Origin: Nocardia puris
Lineage (GTDB): Bacteria; Actinomycetota; Actinomycetes; Mycobacteriales; Mycobacteriaceae
Direction: 5' to 3'
Assembly: GCF_003315035.1 (NCBI RefSeq)
Contig: NZ_QNRE01000017.1
Coordinates: forward strand, 1 to 64,000
DNA length: 64,000 bases
Positions 8,433-17,321 of this stretch are shown here, one piece after another. The notes below the pieces were generated by a model. That model searched no databases and was not told the origin of the DNA. It worked only from the letters and a program-made list of their open reading frames with translations. The first letter of the stretch is position 1. Each line of letters begins with the position of its first letter. Made by a program: the position numbers and the translations under genes.

Positions 8433-8448
8433 TAGGCTCGCGAGCGTG
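8433..8448 (+). promoter_or_regulatory. -10 box of a leaderless transcript (ArsA-like gene 1)
   Basis: TAGGCT at 8433-8438 is followed by 7 nt and then the GTG start codon, so the predicted transcription start coincides with the translation start. No Shine-Dalgarno sequence precedes the GTG. Confidence 0.5.
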
Positions 8449-9483
8449 GGAGTACCAACAGCAGTGCCCATTTCGGCGGAGCCGGGGCTGGAAACGGGTT
8501 GGCCGAAGCGCGCGGAAAAGGCCCGCTTGCACTATGTTTCGGGCAAGGGGGGAACCGGGAAGTCCACCGTCGCCGGCGCGCTCGCACTGGCGCTGGCCGC
8601 CGGGGGCAGGCGGGTGTTGTTGGTCGAGGTGGAGAGCAGGCAATCGATCGCCCAGCTCTTCGACCTGCCGCCGCTGCCGCCCACCGAGACCCGCATCGCC
8701 ACAGCCGACGGCGGCGGCGAGGTGGTCGCGCTGGCGCTCGACATCGAGCACGCCTTTCTCGAATACCTCGACATGTTCTACAACCTGGGCTTCGCCGGAC
8801 GGGCGATGCGCCGGATGGGCGCGATCGAGTTCGTCACCACCATCGCGCCCGGCCTGCGTGACGTGATTCTCACCGGCAAGATCAAGGAGTGTGCGGTCCG
8901 CGTCGACAAGGCGGGCAAGCGGGTCTACGACGAGATCGTCGTAGACGCCCCGCCCACCGGGCGCATCGCGAGCTTCCTCGACGTCACCACCGCCATGGCC
9001 GAAATCGCCAAGGGCGGGCCGATCGCCGCGCAGGCCGAGGGCGTCTCCCGGCTGCTGCACTCCGACGAGACGATGATCCACCTGGTCACGCTGCTGGAGG
9101 CGCTGCCGGTGCAGGAGACCGCCGACGCCGTCGCCGAACTCACCGCGGGCGATCTGCGCATCGGCACCGTCATCGTGAACCGGGCCGGCGAGGGATTCCT
9201 GCCCGCCGACGTCCGCAACCGGGCGGCGCTGGGCGAGGTCGATCGCGACGGCGTGCGCGCGGGCCTGGAGAAGGCGGGAATCACCTTGTCCCGGGAGGAC
9301 TTCGACGGCCTGATCACCGAAACCGTCGAGCATTCGGCCAGGTTGGCGGCCCAGGACGCGAGCGCCGCCGAACTGAACAAGGTCGACGTGTCCCAGCTGT
9401 ACCTGCCCGCCCTGCCCGACGGCATGGACCTGGGCGGCCTGTACGAACTAGCCGAACACCTGAACGCGCAGGGGGTGCGATGA
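8446..9483 (+). CDS. ArsA/Get3-like ATPase, subunit 1
   Basis: A 345-residue P-loop ATPase. The deviant Walker A motif is SGKGGTGKST near residue 30, followed by RRVLLVEVESRQSIAQLFD, DMFYNLGFAGRAMRRMG and VVDAPPTGRIASFLDV (switch region). It corresponds to Rv3679, one of a pair of cytoplasmic ATPases of the ArsA/Get3 superfamily that in M. tuberculosis form a complex; despite the name there are no arsenite-binding cysteines or an ArsB partner here. The next gene overlaps it as ATGA and encodes the second ATPase, so the two are translationally coupled. Confidence 0.88.
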   Translation: MGVPTAVPISAEPGLETGWPKRAEKARLHYVSGKGGTGKSTVAGALALALAAGGRRVLLVEVESRQSIAQLFDLPPLPPTETRIATADGGGEVVALALDIEHAFLEYLDMFYNLGFAGRAMRRMGAIEFVTTIAPGLRDVILTGKIKECAVRVDKAGKRVYDEIVVDAPPTGRIASFLDVTTAMAEIAKGGPIAAQAEGVSRLLHSDETMIHLVTLLEALPVQETADAVAELTAGDLRIGTVIVNRAGEGFLPADVRNRAALGEVDRDGVRAGLEKAGITLSREDFDGLITETVEHSARLAAQDASAAELNKVDVSQLYLPALPDGMDLGGLYELAEHLNAQGVR

Positions 9484-10586
9484 CCGCGCTGGACATCAAC
9501 GGGATCATCGCCGATCCCACCGCCCGCGTGGTGGTGTGCTGCGGCTCCGGCGGTGTCGGCAAGACCACCACGGCCGCGGCCATCGCGCTGCGCGCCGCCG
9601 AGGTGGGCCGCAAGGTCGTGGTGCTCACCATCGACCCGGCGCGCCGGCTGGCCCAGTCACTCGGCGTGGCCGACCTGGACAACGCCCCCCAGCGGGTGGA
9701 GCTCGGGCCGGAGGCCAAGGGCGAACTGCACGCGATGATGCTCAACATGCGCCGCACCTTCGACGACATGGTGCTCGAGCACACCACCCCCGAGAAGGCC
9801 GAGCAGATCTTCGCCAACCCGATCTACCAGACGGTGGCCTCGTCGTTCGGCGGCACGCAGGAATACATGGCGATGGAGAAGCTGGGCCAGCTCGCCTCCC
9901 GGCGCGAATGGGACCTGATCGTCGTGGACACCCCGCCCTCGCGCAACGCGCTGGACTTCCTGGACGCGCCCAAGCGACTGGGCACGTTCCTCAACGGCAA
10001 GATGATCCGGCTGATCATGGCGCCGGGCCGCGGTGTCGGGCGGTTCGTGACGGGTGCGATGAGCCTGGCCATGCGCGGCGTGTCGACGATCGTCGGCGGC
10101 CAGATGCTCAAGGACGCGTCGCTGTTCCTGCAGTCGCTGGAATCGCTGTTCGGCGGTTTCCAGGACCGGGCCGACCGCACCTACGCGATGCTCTCCAAGC
10201 CGGGCACCCACTTCCTCGTGGTGGCCGCCCCCGAACCGGACGCGCTGCGCGAGGCGTCGTTCTTCGTGGACCGCCTCTCCACCGAGCGCATGCCGCTGGC
10301 CGGGCTGGTCCTCAACCGCACGCATCCGGCGCTGAGTGCGCTCTCCCCGGACCACGCGCTCACCGCGGCCGATCAGCTGGCCGAATCCGATCCGCTCACC
10401 AGCGCGGTGCTGCGCATCCACGCCGAGCGGGTGGCCACCTCCCGGCGCGAACAGCATTTGCTGCACCGCTTCACGGGCGCCCACCCCCGGGTGCCGATCG
10501 CGGCGGTGACCGCGCTGCCGTTCGAGGTCGCGGATCTGGAGGCGCTGCGCGCCGTGGGCGATCAGCTCACCGCCGCGTCCGCGTGA
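9480..10586 (+). CDS. ArsA/Get3-like ATPase, subunit 2
   Basis: A 368-residue partner of the preceding ATPase. It has the Walker A GSGGVGKTTT with the signature Lys early in the loop, DPARRLAQSLGVADLDN typical of Get3/ArsA, and VVDTPPSRNALDFLDAPKRL as switch II. A hydrophobic helical insert (LIMAPGRGVGRFVTGAMSLAMRGVSTIVGGQML) resembles the tail-anchor/helical subdomain of Get3 relatives. Corresponds to Rv3680. Its ATG overlaps the previous stop by 4 nt. The pair is reported in mycobacteria to affect survival under metabolic and nitrosative stress; the client is not established. Confidence 0.88.
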   Translation: MTALDINGIIADPTARVVVCCGSGGVGKTTTAAAIALRAAEVGRKVVVLTIDPARRLAQSLGVADLDNAPQRVELGPEAKGELHAMMLNMRRTFDDMVLEHTTPEKAEQIFANPIYQTVASSFGGTQEYMAMEKLGQLASRREWDLIVVDTPPSRNALDFLDAPKRLGTFLNGKMIRLIMAPGRGVGRFVTGAMSLAMRGVSTIVGGQMLKDASLFLQSLESLFGGFQDRADRTYAMLSKPGTHFLVVAAPEPDALREASFFVDRLSTERMPLAGLVLNRTHPALSALSPDHALTAADQLAESDPLTSAVLRIHAERVATSRREQHLLHRFTGAHPRVPIAAVTALPFEVADLEALRAVGDQLTAASA

Positions 10587-10637
10587 GCCGCACCGGACCG
10601 TAACGTTCGGTATTGAATCGGAATTGCTATAGGCCCC

Positions 10638-10680
10638 AACGAGACCGAGCCCGCAGATCTGCGGGCTCGGTCTCGTTTCG
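10638..10680. terminator. bidirectional intrinsic terminator between ArsA pair and whiB4
   Basis: A perfect 20-bp palindrome (10638-10657 with 10658-10677), centred on AGATCT, with TTT at its plus-strand end. It serves both convergent genes. Confidence 0.85.
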
Positions 10681-10687
10681 CGAGGGG

Positions 10688-11011
10688 TTACATCGCCACT
10701 TGGTGCTGGCGCTGGGCCTGGAAGAAGTCGGCCCACGAGGTCACCTCGGGATGCTGCTTGAGCAGCGCCCGCCGCTGCCGCTCCGTCATGCCGCCCCACA
10801 CACCGAACTCCACCCGGTTGTCGAGAGCGTCGGCCCCGCACTGCATCAGGACCGGGCAGTGCCTGCAGATCGTCGCCGCTTTGCGCTGCGCCGCGCCGCG
10901 GACGAACAGCTGATCGGGATCCACTTCCTTGCATCGGGCCTGGGATACCCAGGCGATTCGCGCTTCGGCCTGCTCCACGTCCAATCGAGCGATGGGGGTT
11001 GTCGTATGCAT
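10688..11011 (-). CDS. whiB4: WhiB-family [4Fe-4S] regulator, WhiB4 type
   Basis: A 107-residue protein. Four cysteines in the WhiB arrangement (one in QARCKEV, then CRHCPVLMQC giving C-x2-C-x5-C) bind an iron-sulfur cluster; the GVWGG turn precedes the basic DNA-binding tail MTERQRRALLKQHPEV. The VRGAAQRKAATICRHCPV stretch and the position between the ArsA pair and ponA2 identify WhiB4, a redox sensor affecting antioxidant genes and cell-wall drug tolerance in mycobacteria. The start at 11011 has AAAGGGG about 8 nt upstream. A likely promoter lies about 110-140 nt upstream. Confidence 0.92.
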   Translation of the reverse strand: MHTTTPIARLDVEQAEARIAWVSQARCKEVDPDQLFVRGAAQRKAATICRHCPVLMQCGADALDNRVEFGVWGGMTERQRRALLKQHPEVTSWADFFQAQRQHQVAM

Positions 11012-11379
11012 TTGGTGTGCCCCTTTGCAGTCCGAACACCGGGTCAACGGCGCTCCAGAATCGCGTGCCAGCTCACAGCAACCCGAACCCCGCTGCGAAC
11101 TGAACCACATTCCACTTTGAGTGTTAGCTCCATCACACTGGGTTCTCAATCTAGGTAAAGGTTGGGCTTCAGCGCAAGACCGTCTCGAGAATTTTTGGTA
11201 CGACCGTCCCTCCTATTCGGATAGCGAACCGGTCGGTCGGCTCTCTTTGCGACTCGCCCGCGTGCGACACGCCGTACACGCCGGTGCGACACGCCCTGCG
11301 CGCCGCGAGGAGCGCCGGTCGCGGCGGTCCGCCAAACACACCCGAGAGCGTCGCGGAGCCACCCCGTAGTCTGGGGAAC
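11012..11379. promoter_or_regulatory. divergent intergenic region whiB4 / ponA2
   Basis: On the minus strand TTGAGA (11149-11144) and TAACAC (11126-11121) are spaced 17 nt and form a good vegetative promoter for whiB4, giving a 5' UTR of roughly 100 nt. On the plus strand TAGTCT at 11367-11372 lies 7 nt before the ponA2 GTG (leaderless arrangement). No further gene is seen between them. Confidence 0.5.
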
Positions 11380-13752
11380 GTGCCGAACGTGCCGATCACA
11401 CATACGCTCGCGAAGCTGGCGGGCAGCTGCGCGCTGGCCGCCGTGCTCGTCGCCGGGCTGCTGTTCCCTTTGGCGGGCGGATTCGGATTCGTCTCGAACC
11501 GCGCCGCCGACGCGGTCGACAACGTCGCCGCCGAACTGGTCGAGGGCATCGTCCCCGCCGTGTCGACGATGGTCGACGCGGACGGCACGCCCATCGCCTG
11601 GCTCTACGAGCAGCGGCGCTTCGAGGTGCCCAGCGAGAAGATCTCCAACGACATGAAGCTGGCCATCATCTCCATCGAGGACCGCCGCTTCGCCGAACAC
11701 CAGGGCGTGGACTGGCAGGGCACCGTGCGCGCGTTCCTCACCAACACCACCAGCGGTGAGGTCCAGCAGGGCGCCTCCACCCTCGACCAGCAGTACGTGA
11801 AGAACTACCAGCTGCTGGTGCTGGCCAAGACCGACGCCGAACGCCGCGCCGCCATCGAGACCACCCCGGCCCGCAAGATCCGCGAGATCCGGATGGCGCT
11901 CACCCTGGACAAGGAACTCAGCAAGGACGAGATCCTCACCCGGTATCTGAACCTGGTGCCGTTCGGCAACTCCTCCTACGGCATCCAGGACGCCGCGCAG
12001 ACCTACTTCGGCATCGACGCCTCGCAGCTGAACGTCGCGCAGTCGGCGATGCTCGCGGGCATGGTGCAGTCCAGCTCCAAGCTGAACCCGTACACCAACG
12101 AGCAGGGCGTGCGAGAGCGCCGCAACACCGTGCTGGACACGATGATCCAGAACATCCCGGCCCGCGCCGCCGAATTCCGCGCGGCCAAGGAGGAGCCACT
12201 CGGCGTGCTCCCCGAGCCCAAGGGCCTGCCGCGCGGCTGCATCGCCGCCAACGACCGCGGCTTCTTCTGCGACTACGCGCTGCAGTACCTGGCCAACGCC
12301 GGCATCAGCCGCGAGCAGATCGACAAGGGCGGCTACCTGATCCGTACCACCCTGGACCCGGCCGTGCAGGATTCGGTGAAGCGCGCGGTCGTGCAGCACG
12401 CCGACCCGAACCTCCCGCACGTCGCCGAGGTCATGTCGGTGATCGCACCCGGCCAGGACTCGCATCCGCTGCTGGCCATGGCCAGCAGCCGCACCTACGG
12501 CCTGGACCGCGACGCCAACGAGACGCTGCTGCCGCAGCCGTACTCCATGGTCGGCAATGGCGCGGGATCGGTCTTCAAGGTCTTCACCACCGCCGCGGCC
12601 ATGGAGAAGGGCATGGGCATCAACTCCCAGCTCGACGTGCCCGGCCGCTTCGAGGCCCGCGGCCTCGGTGACGGCGGCGCGCGCGGCTGCCCGCCCGCCA
12701 CCTACTGCGTGGAGAACGCGGGCGCCTACAAGTCGCCCATGTCGGTCACCGAGGCACTGGCCACCTCGCCGAACACCACGTTCGTGAAGATGATCCAGGC
12801 CGTCGGCGTGGGACCGACCGTCGATATGGCGGTGCGCCTGGGCATGCGCTCGTTCACCGAGCCGGGCAGCTCCGGGATCAGCAACCAGAGCCTGGCCGAC
12901 ATGATCAAGAGCCAGAACCTCGGCTCGTTCACGCTGGGCCCGGTCGCGATCAACGCGCTGGAACTGTCCAACGTGGCCGCGACGCTGGCCTCCGGCGGCA
13001 AGTGGTGCCCGCCGTCGCCGATCAAGGAGGTCGTCGACCGCTACGGCAAGCCGGTGCCGCTCACCCAGCAGGCGTGCGAGCAGGTCGTGGAGCCCGGCTT
13101 GGCCAACACCCTCGCCAACGCGCTGAGCAAGGACGACACCGCGGGCACCGCCGCTGCGGCCGCCCAGTCGGTGGGCTGGAACCTGCCGATGGCGGGCAAG
13201 ACGGGAACCACCGAGAGCCACCGCTCCTCGGCCTTCCTCGGCTTCACCAACTCGCTGGCCGCCGCGGTCTACGTGTACGGCGACAGCCCCACCCCCGGTG
13301 AGATCTGCTCGTTCCCGCTGCGCAGCTGCGGCAGCGGCAACCTGTTCGGCGGTAACGAACCCGCGCGGACCTGGTTCAACGCGATCAAACCGATCGTGGA
13401 CCGGTTCCCGCCCGCCGCGCTGCCACCGCTGGACGACAAATACGTGCGCGGCGCCAATAACGCGCAGGTCCCCGACGTGGCGGGCATGTCGCAGGCCGAC
13501 GCGACCGCCGCGCTGACCACCGCGGGCTTCCAGGTCTCGGCGGTCACCGGCACCGGGCCGCCGCCCAAGGGCAGCGTGATGAGCACCTCGCCGAACGGTT
13601 CGGCGATCCCGGGCTCGGTCATCACGATCTACGTCAGCGACGGCACGCAACGCGTCGCGCCGGCTCCGGCGCCACCGCCCGCGGTGCCGAACCTGCCGCC
13701 ACCACCGGCGCTGCCGCCCGGCTTCCCACTCCCACCGTGGTGGCCCCGATAG
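11380..13752 (+). CDS. ponA2: bifunctional penicillin-binding protein PonA2 (transglycosylase/transpeptidase)
   Basis: A 790-residue class A PBP (M. tuberculosis PonA2: 810). One N-terminal membrane anchor (about 10-37); a GT51 glycosyltransferase domain with catalytic Glu100 in SIEDRRF and the QGASTLDQQYVKN motif; a transpeptidase domain with S397-VFK, SPN (463-465) and K607-TGT; then a single PASTA domain (about 700-760) and a Pro-rich tail. It polymerises and cross-links peptidoglycan outside the membrane. The GTG at 11380 is chosen because the -10 box TAGTCT sits 7 nt before it and because the protein then begins just before the anchor. It reads divergently from whiB4. Confidence 0.95.
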   Translation: MPNVPITHTLAKLAGSCALAAVLVAGLLFPLAGGFGFVSNRAADAVDNVAAELVEGIVPAVSTMVDADGTPIAWLYEQRRFEVPSEKISNDMKLAIISIEDRRFAEHQGVDWQGTVRAFLTNTTSGEVQQGASTLDQQYVKNYQLLVLAKTDAERRAAIETTPARKIREIRMALTLDKELSKDEILTRYLNLVPFGNSSYGIQDAAQTYFGIDASQLNVAQSAMLAGMVQSSSKLNPYTNEQGVRERRNTVLDTMIQNIPARAAEFRAAKEEPLGVLPEPKGLPRGCIAANDRGFFCDYALQYLANAGISREQIDKGGYLIRTTLDPAVQDSVKRAVVQHADPNLPHVAEVMSVIAPGQDSHPLLAMASSRTYGLDRDANETLLPQPYSMVGNGAGSVFKVFTTAAAMEKGMGINSQLDVPGRFEARGLGDGGARGCPPATYCVENAGAYKSPMSVTEALATSPNTTFVKMIQAVGVGPTVDMAVRLGMRSFTEPGSSGISNQSLADMIKSQNLGSFTLGPVAINALELSNVAATLASGGKWCPPSPIKEVVDRYGKPVPLTQQACEQVVEPGLANTLANALSKDDTAGTAAAAAQSVGWNLPMAGKTGTTESHRSSAFLGFTNSLAAAVYVYGDSPTPGEICSFPLRSCGSGNLFGGNEPARTWFNAIKPIVDRFPPAALPPLDDKYVRGANNAQVPDVAGMSQADATAALTTAGFQVSAVTGTGPPPKGSVMSTSPNGSAIPGSVITIYVSDGTQRVAPAPAPPPAVPNLPPPPALPPGFPLPPWWPR

Positions 13753-13764
13753 TCCAGTGAACGA

Positions 13765-13799
13765 CGAACGGCCGACCGGAAACTCCGGTCGGCCGTTCG
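13765..13799. terminator. bidirectional terminator between ponA2 and yqeY
   Basis: Perfect 16-bp inverted repeat CGAACGGCCGACCGGA (13765-13780) with its complement at 13784-13799, loop AAC, between convergent stops. Confidence 0.85.
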
Positions 13800-13814
13800 C
13801 GTTCGCGGATCCGG

Positions 13815-14279
13815 CTAGAGCCGGGCCTTCACGGCCGCGGAGATGCGCGACCCGTCGGCCTTGCCCGCGGCGAGCGCGGTGGCGGCCTTCATGACCTGGC
13901 CCATCTGGCGCATGCCGGGCCGCTCGCCGATCTCCTCGGCGACCTGGGCGATGGCGGTGTCGGCGAGATCGGCGATCTCGGCCTCGGTGAGCTGGGTCGG
14001 CAGGTACTCGTCGATGATCCTGGCCTCGGCGTGCTCGTTCGCGGCGAGTTCACCGCGACCGGCCTGGGTGTAGACCTCGGCCGACTCGTTGCGCTTCTTC
14101 GCCTCCTTCTGCAGGACGGCGATCACCTCGGCGTCGGAGAGTTCGCGCGCCTGCGTGCCCGCGACCTCGGCGTTCTGGATCGCGGCCAGCAGCATGCGCA
14201 GGGTCGACAGGCGCAGCGTGTCCTTGGCCTTCATCGCGGCGGTCATGTCCGTCCGCAGCCGCTGTTTGAGTTCCGACAT
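13815..14279 (-). CDS. GatB/YqeY domain protein
   Basis: A 154-residue protein of the YqeY family: MSELKQRLRTDMTAAMKAKD at the N-terminus, KEAKKRNESAEVYTQAGR in the middle and the C-terminal QMGQVMKAATALAAGKADGS typical of the tRNA-binding tail of GatB. The exact role is unknown; the fold suggests contact with tRNA. The start ATG at 14279 fits the family's N-terminus. It reads divergently from the metallophosphoesterase gene. Confidence 0.88.
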   Translation of the reverse strand: MSELKQRLRTDMTAAMKAKDTLRLSTLRMLLAAIQNAEVAGTQARELSDAEVIAVLQKEAKKRNESAEVYTQAGRGELAANEHAEARIIDEYLPTQLTEAEIADLADTAIAQVAEEIGERPGMRQMGQVMKAATALAAGKADGSRISAAVKARL

Positions 14280-14383
14280 GTGCCACACGGTAGCCGCTCC
14301 CGGGGAACCGGCCCACCACATTTCGCCGGTGGCCGCGCCGAGCTTGTGCGGAAACACACTCGGCGATCCGCGGCGGGCTCACC

Positions 14384-14398
14384 TATGCTGGGCAAATG
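14384..14398 (+). promoter_or_regulatory. -10 box of a leaderless transcript (metallophosphoesterase)
   Basis: TATGCT at 14384-14389, then 6 nt, then the ATG start codon; no Shine-Dalgarno between them. Confidence 0.5.
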
Positions 14399-15358
14399 CC
14401 CGTGATCTCGACGTCCGCCGTCCGCAGAACCGCACTGGGAGCCACCGGTGCCGCGGTAGCTGGAATCGGTTACGCCTCCCTGATCGAGCGCAACGCGTTC
14501 GTGCTGCGCGAGGCGACCATGCCGGTGTTGCCGCCGGGATCATCGAGTCTACGCGTACTGCACATCAGCGACCTGCACATGACGCCGGGCCAGAAGCTCA
14601 AGCAGCAGTGGTTGCGCGAACTGGACCGGCTGGAGCCGGATCTGGTGGTGAACACCGGCGACAACCTGTCGCACCAGAAGGCCGTGCCCGCCGTGGTGCA
14701 GTCGCTCGGCGGATTGCTCGCCCGCCCAGGACTTTTCGTGTTCGGCAGCAACGACTACTTCGCGCCGGTGCCGAAGAACCCGCTGAAGTACTTCAAGAAG
14801 GACCACCGCCGCGTGTACGGCGCGCCGCTGCCGTGGAAGGACCTGCGCGCGGCGTTCACCGAACGCGGCTGGCTCGATCTCACCCACGTGCGCCGCGACC
14901 TCGAGGTGAGCGGCATCCGCATCGCCACCGCCGGCGTCGACGACCCGCACCTGCAGCGCGACCGCTACGACACGGTGGCCGGCGCGCCCAACCCGCTGGC
15001 CGACCTGCGCCTGGGCCTCACCCACTCGCCCGAACCGCGCGTGCTGGATCGGTTCGCCGACGACGGCTACGACCTGGTGCTGGCCGGGCACACGCACGGC
15101 GGTCAGCTGGTGCTGCCGGGCTACGGCGCGCTGGTCACCAACTGCGGTATCGACAAGTCGCGCGTGAAGGGCCCGTCGAAGTGGGGCGCGCACACCCAGC
15201 TGCACGTGTCCGCCGGCGTGGGCACGTCGCCCTGGGCGCCCTACCGCTTCTGCTGCCGCCCCGAAGCCACCCTCCTCACGCTCGTCGCCGCTCCCCCGAA
15301 GCGTCCGATCTCGGACAGTGATCGTGGAGTGTCGACGTCGGAGACCGTCGCGCGCTGA
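14396..15358 (+). CDS. membrane-anchored calcineurin-like metallophosphoesterase
   Basis: A 320-residue protein. An N-terminal hydrophobic helix (residues 11-30) anchors it. All metal motifs of the calcineurin-like fold are present: HISDLHM (D-x-H), NTGDN, FGSNDY (GNxD-like) and AGHTHGGQ. It resembles YkuE/YaeI-type phosphoesterases, which act on phospholipid or lipid-A-like substrates in other bacteria; the substrate here is not known. It corresponds to Rv3683 and marks the end of the block collinear with M. tuberculosis. Confidence 0.88.
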   Translation: MPVISTSAVRRTALGATGAAVAGIGYASLIERNAFVLREATMPVLPPGSSSLRVLHISDLHMTPGQKLKQQWLRELDRLEPDLVVNTGDNLSHQKAVPAVVQSLGGLLARPGLFVFGSNDYFAPVPKNPLKYFKKDHRRVYGAPLPWKDLRAAFTERGWLDLTHVRRDLEVSGIRIATAGVDDPHLQRDRYDTVAGAPNPLADLRLGLTHSPEPRVLDRFADDGYDLVLAGHTHGGQLVLPGYGALVTNCGIDKSRVKGPSKWGAHTQLHVSAGVGTSPWAPYRFCCRPEATLLTLVAAPPKRPISDSDRGVSTSETVAR

Positions 15359-15380
15359 GGGCGTACCGATTCGCTGACTG

Positions 15381-15413
15381 ACGCTCGGCCGTCCTCCGGC
15401 GGCTGAGCGTTCC
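15381..15413 (+). terminator. terminator after the metallophosphoesterase gene
   Basis: 11-bp stem ACGCTCGGCCG (15381-15391) with CGGCTGAGCGT (15400-15410), one G-U pair, followed by TCCTTT. Confidence 0.7.
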
Positions 15414-15592
15414 TTTCGTCGACCCTTCAGATCGTGCGCATCTGCGTCGCCCGAGTGTCTCGAACCGTTGCCCGGGTTGACCTTTCGCGCGGGGCGAGAC
15501 GGGTCATGGGGCGGGTGTAGCAGTTGAGCTCGATCTGCAAGGCCCGGTATGGTCGCTTGCCGAAACTGGAGACAGTCGAGGAGGGGACGACG

Positions 15593-16861
15593 TTGAGCAG
15601 AGGGTCCGGCGAGCCGTTGACCGAGCCGATCCCCACGGGGATACACCCGGACCACCCCGGAGACGTCGCCACCGCGCTCCCCGCCCCCGACGTTCCGTCC
15701 GCGTCCAACGACATCCCCCTGACCCTGCCGGGGATCACTCCCCCTCCCCAATCCGCCATGGGCACAACGGTTCCGACCGCCCTGCCGCCCCTCCACCAAG
15801 GCCTCGGCGGCGCTCCCCGGATCTCGGCACCCGCTCCGGGGGCTGACGAGTCGCATGTGGCTCCCGTACAAGAGATTTCATCCCCGAGAGGCACGCGCAC
15901 CGAGCCGGCGCCGTCCCCCGAGGCGTCGCCGCAGCCGGACCGCCCGGGGTACGCAACAACCCATACGACACCGAGGCAGACCGCGCACCCGACACCGTCG
16001 GCGCCGGAGACCGAGCGGCCCGCCTACACGTCCGCCCCGGCATTCGACGCGCACACAGCCCAGCTGAACTTCACCTCTCCCCGGTACTCGGCGCCGCAGG
16101 GTTTCCCGGCGCCTCCCGGCCCCGGAGCGCACCAGCATGAACGAACCCCGCTGGGGTGGAAGGCATGGGCCGGGGCGGTGGCGGCCGGAGTGGTGGTGGC
16201 CGGTGGGGCGGTCGCGGTGGTGGTGAGCGGCGGCGGGGAGGAGGACGCGCCCGCGATGGTGAGCGCGCTCACCGCGTCGGAGGCGTCGCTGTCGCGGCGC
16301 TCCACGTCCGTGCAGGCCGGGCCGCCGGTGGTGCCCGGGTACCAGGTGGTGGTCGCGCCCGACAACGGCGCCGCCTACGACGTGCCCGCCGGCTGGACCG
16401 TCGCCGAACCCGGCACCCCGGGCGGCTTCGGCACCCCGCCCGACGCCGTGAGCGGCAAGGGCTATGCGTTCGAGGGCAAGGACTACTGCCCCGGCTCCAC
16501 GCGCACCGTCGCCTTCGTCACCAGCTCGCAGAACACCGACACCTCCGGCGCCGCAACGGAACTCGCGACCCGCACGGCGCGCGCCGCCTACGCCGACTCC
16601 ACCGGCGGCGGACCCACCGGCGCACCCCAGCCCCTCGCCTCCCTCGACGGCGCCCAGAACGGCACCTTCGTCGAGTCCAAGGGCGCCATCCCCGCCTCCC
16701 AGCCCGGTTGCGCCACCGAGTACACCATCTACACCTTCGCCGCCCCCGCCGACACCGGCACCGTCGTCCTGGTCATCGCCGCCGACACCGGCGTCCCCGG
16801 CGCCGTCGACACCGAGATCGCCAAGCGCATCTTCCGCACCATCCGCCCCCACGAAGGCTGA
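15593..16861 (+). CDS. Pro-rich single-pass membrane protein with extracellular domain, unknown function
   Basis: A 422-residue protein if the TTG at 15593 is used; GAGGAGGGG lies 7-14 nt before it, better than any signal for the earlier in-frame TTG at 15524. Residues 1-180 are low-complexity and Pro/Thr-rich (cytoplasmic). One transmembrane helix follows (about 187-210, AWAGAVAAGVVVAGGAVAVVV), then an extracellular domain of about 200 residues containing YDVPAGWTVAEPGTPGGF and two cysteines likely to form a disulfide (FEGKDYCPGS and SQPGCATEY). I do not recognise a function. The architecture is common for accessory surface proteins of Nocardia and mycobacteria. Confidence 0.7.
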   Translation: MSRGSGEPLTEPIPTGIHPDHPGDVATALPAPDVPSASNDIPLTLPGITPPPQSAMGTTVPTALPPLHQGLGGAPRISAPAPGADESHVAPVQEISSPRGTRTEPAPSPEASPQPDRPGYATTHTTPRQTAHPTPSAPETERPAYTSAPAFDAHTAQLNFTSPRYSAPQGFPAPPGPGAHQHERTPLGWKAWAGAVAAGVVVAGGAVAVVVSGGGEEDAPAMVSALTASEASLSRRSTSVQAGPPVVPGYQVVVAPDNGAAYDVPAGWTVAEPGTPGGFGTPPDAVSGKGYAFEGKDYCPGSTRTVAFVTSSQNTDTSGAATELATRTARAAYADSTGGGPTGAPQPLASLDGAQNGTFVESKGAIPASQPGCATEYTIYTFAAPADTGTVVLVIAADTGVPGAVDTEIAKRIFRTIRPHEG

Positions 16862-16873
16862 CTGACCTGCCGG

Positions 16874-16904
16874 TTTAACGTCTGGACCCGACCTGTTGTA
16901 AGCT
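16874..16904 (+). promoter_or_regulatory. candidate tRNA-Pro promoter
   Basis: TAAGCT (16899-16904) as -10 with TTAACG (16875-16880) as a weak -35, 18 nt apart; the tRNA begins 17 nt after the -10. Confidence 0.4.
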
Positions 16905-16921
16905 ACTCCAGGTTCAAGCCA

Positions 16922-16996
<75 letters not shown>

Positions 16997-17017
16997 TCGT
17001 GTGGTTGAGACACGATA

Positions 17018-17057
17018 GAGGCCCTGACCTGCCACTTGGGTCAGGGCCTCAATCTTT
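17018..17057 (+). terminator. tRNA-Pro terminator
   Basis: 12-bp stem GAGGCCCTGACC (17018-17029) with GGTCAGGGCCTC (17039-17050) followed by AATCTTT. Confidence 0.85.
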
Positions 17058-17204
17058 GCCCGGAATCCGTGCACAGCTCGCCAGAAGCCCTCAGGGGCCA
17101 GTCCGCCTGCGCGGTGGCCCCAACTGCCGCACCCCGTCGCGCCTCTCGGTTCCGAGTCGAATGCGGCCGGTCGGCGCGCTCACCACGACGACACACCGGG
17201 TGGG

Positions 17205-17321
17205 CTATCCAGCCCGCACTCGGCGGACCAGAGCGAGAGCCCCGGCGGTTACGGCAACGATTACGAGCACGAAGCCGTAATCGACCGGGGCATCACTCTT
17301 TTCCGGCGATGTTTTCGCCAT
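17205..17321 (-). CDS. 38-residue membrane protein, copy A of a duplicated small gene
   Basis: A short gene reading MAKTSPEKSDAPVDYGFVLV then a hydrophobic helix and the basic end LVRRVRAG. A second copy at 30425 on the plus strand shares the block DAPVDYGFVL, the helix core VTAGAL and the tail LVRRVRA, the same length and the same start position relative to an upstream leader. Conservation of the reading frame against a diverged nucleotide background supports translation. One transmembrane helix with a positively charged end is predicted. Function unknown. GGGAGGAG and GGTGGGGG precede the ATG. Confidence 0.6.
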   Translation of the reverse strand: MAKTSPEKSDAPVDYGFVLVIVAVTAGALALVRRVRAG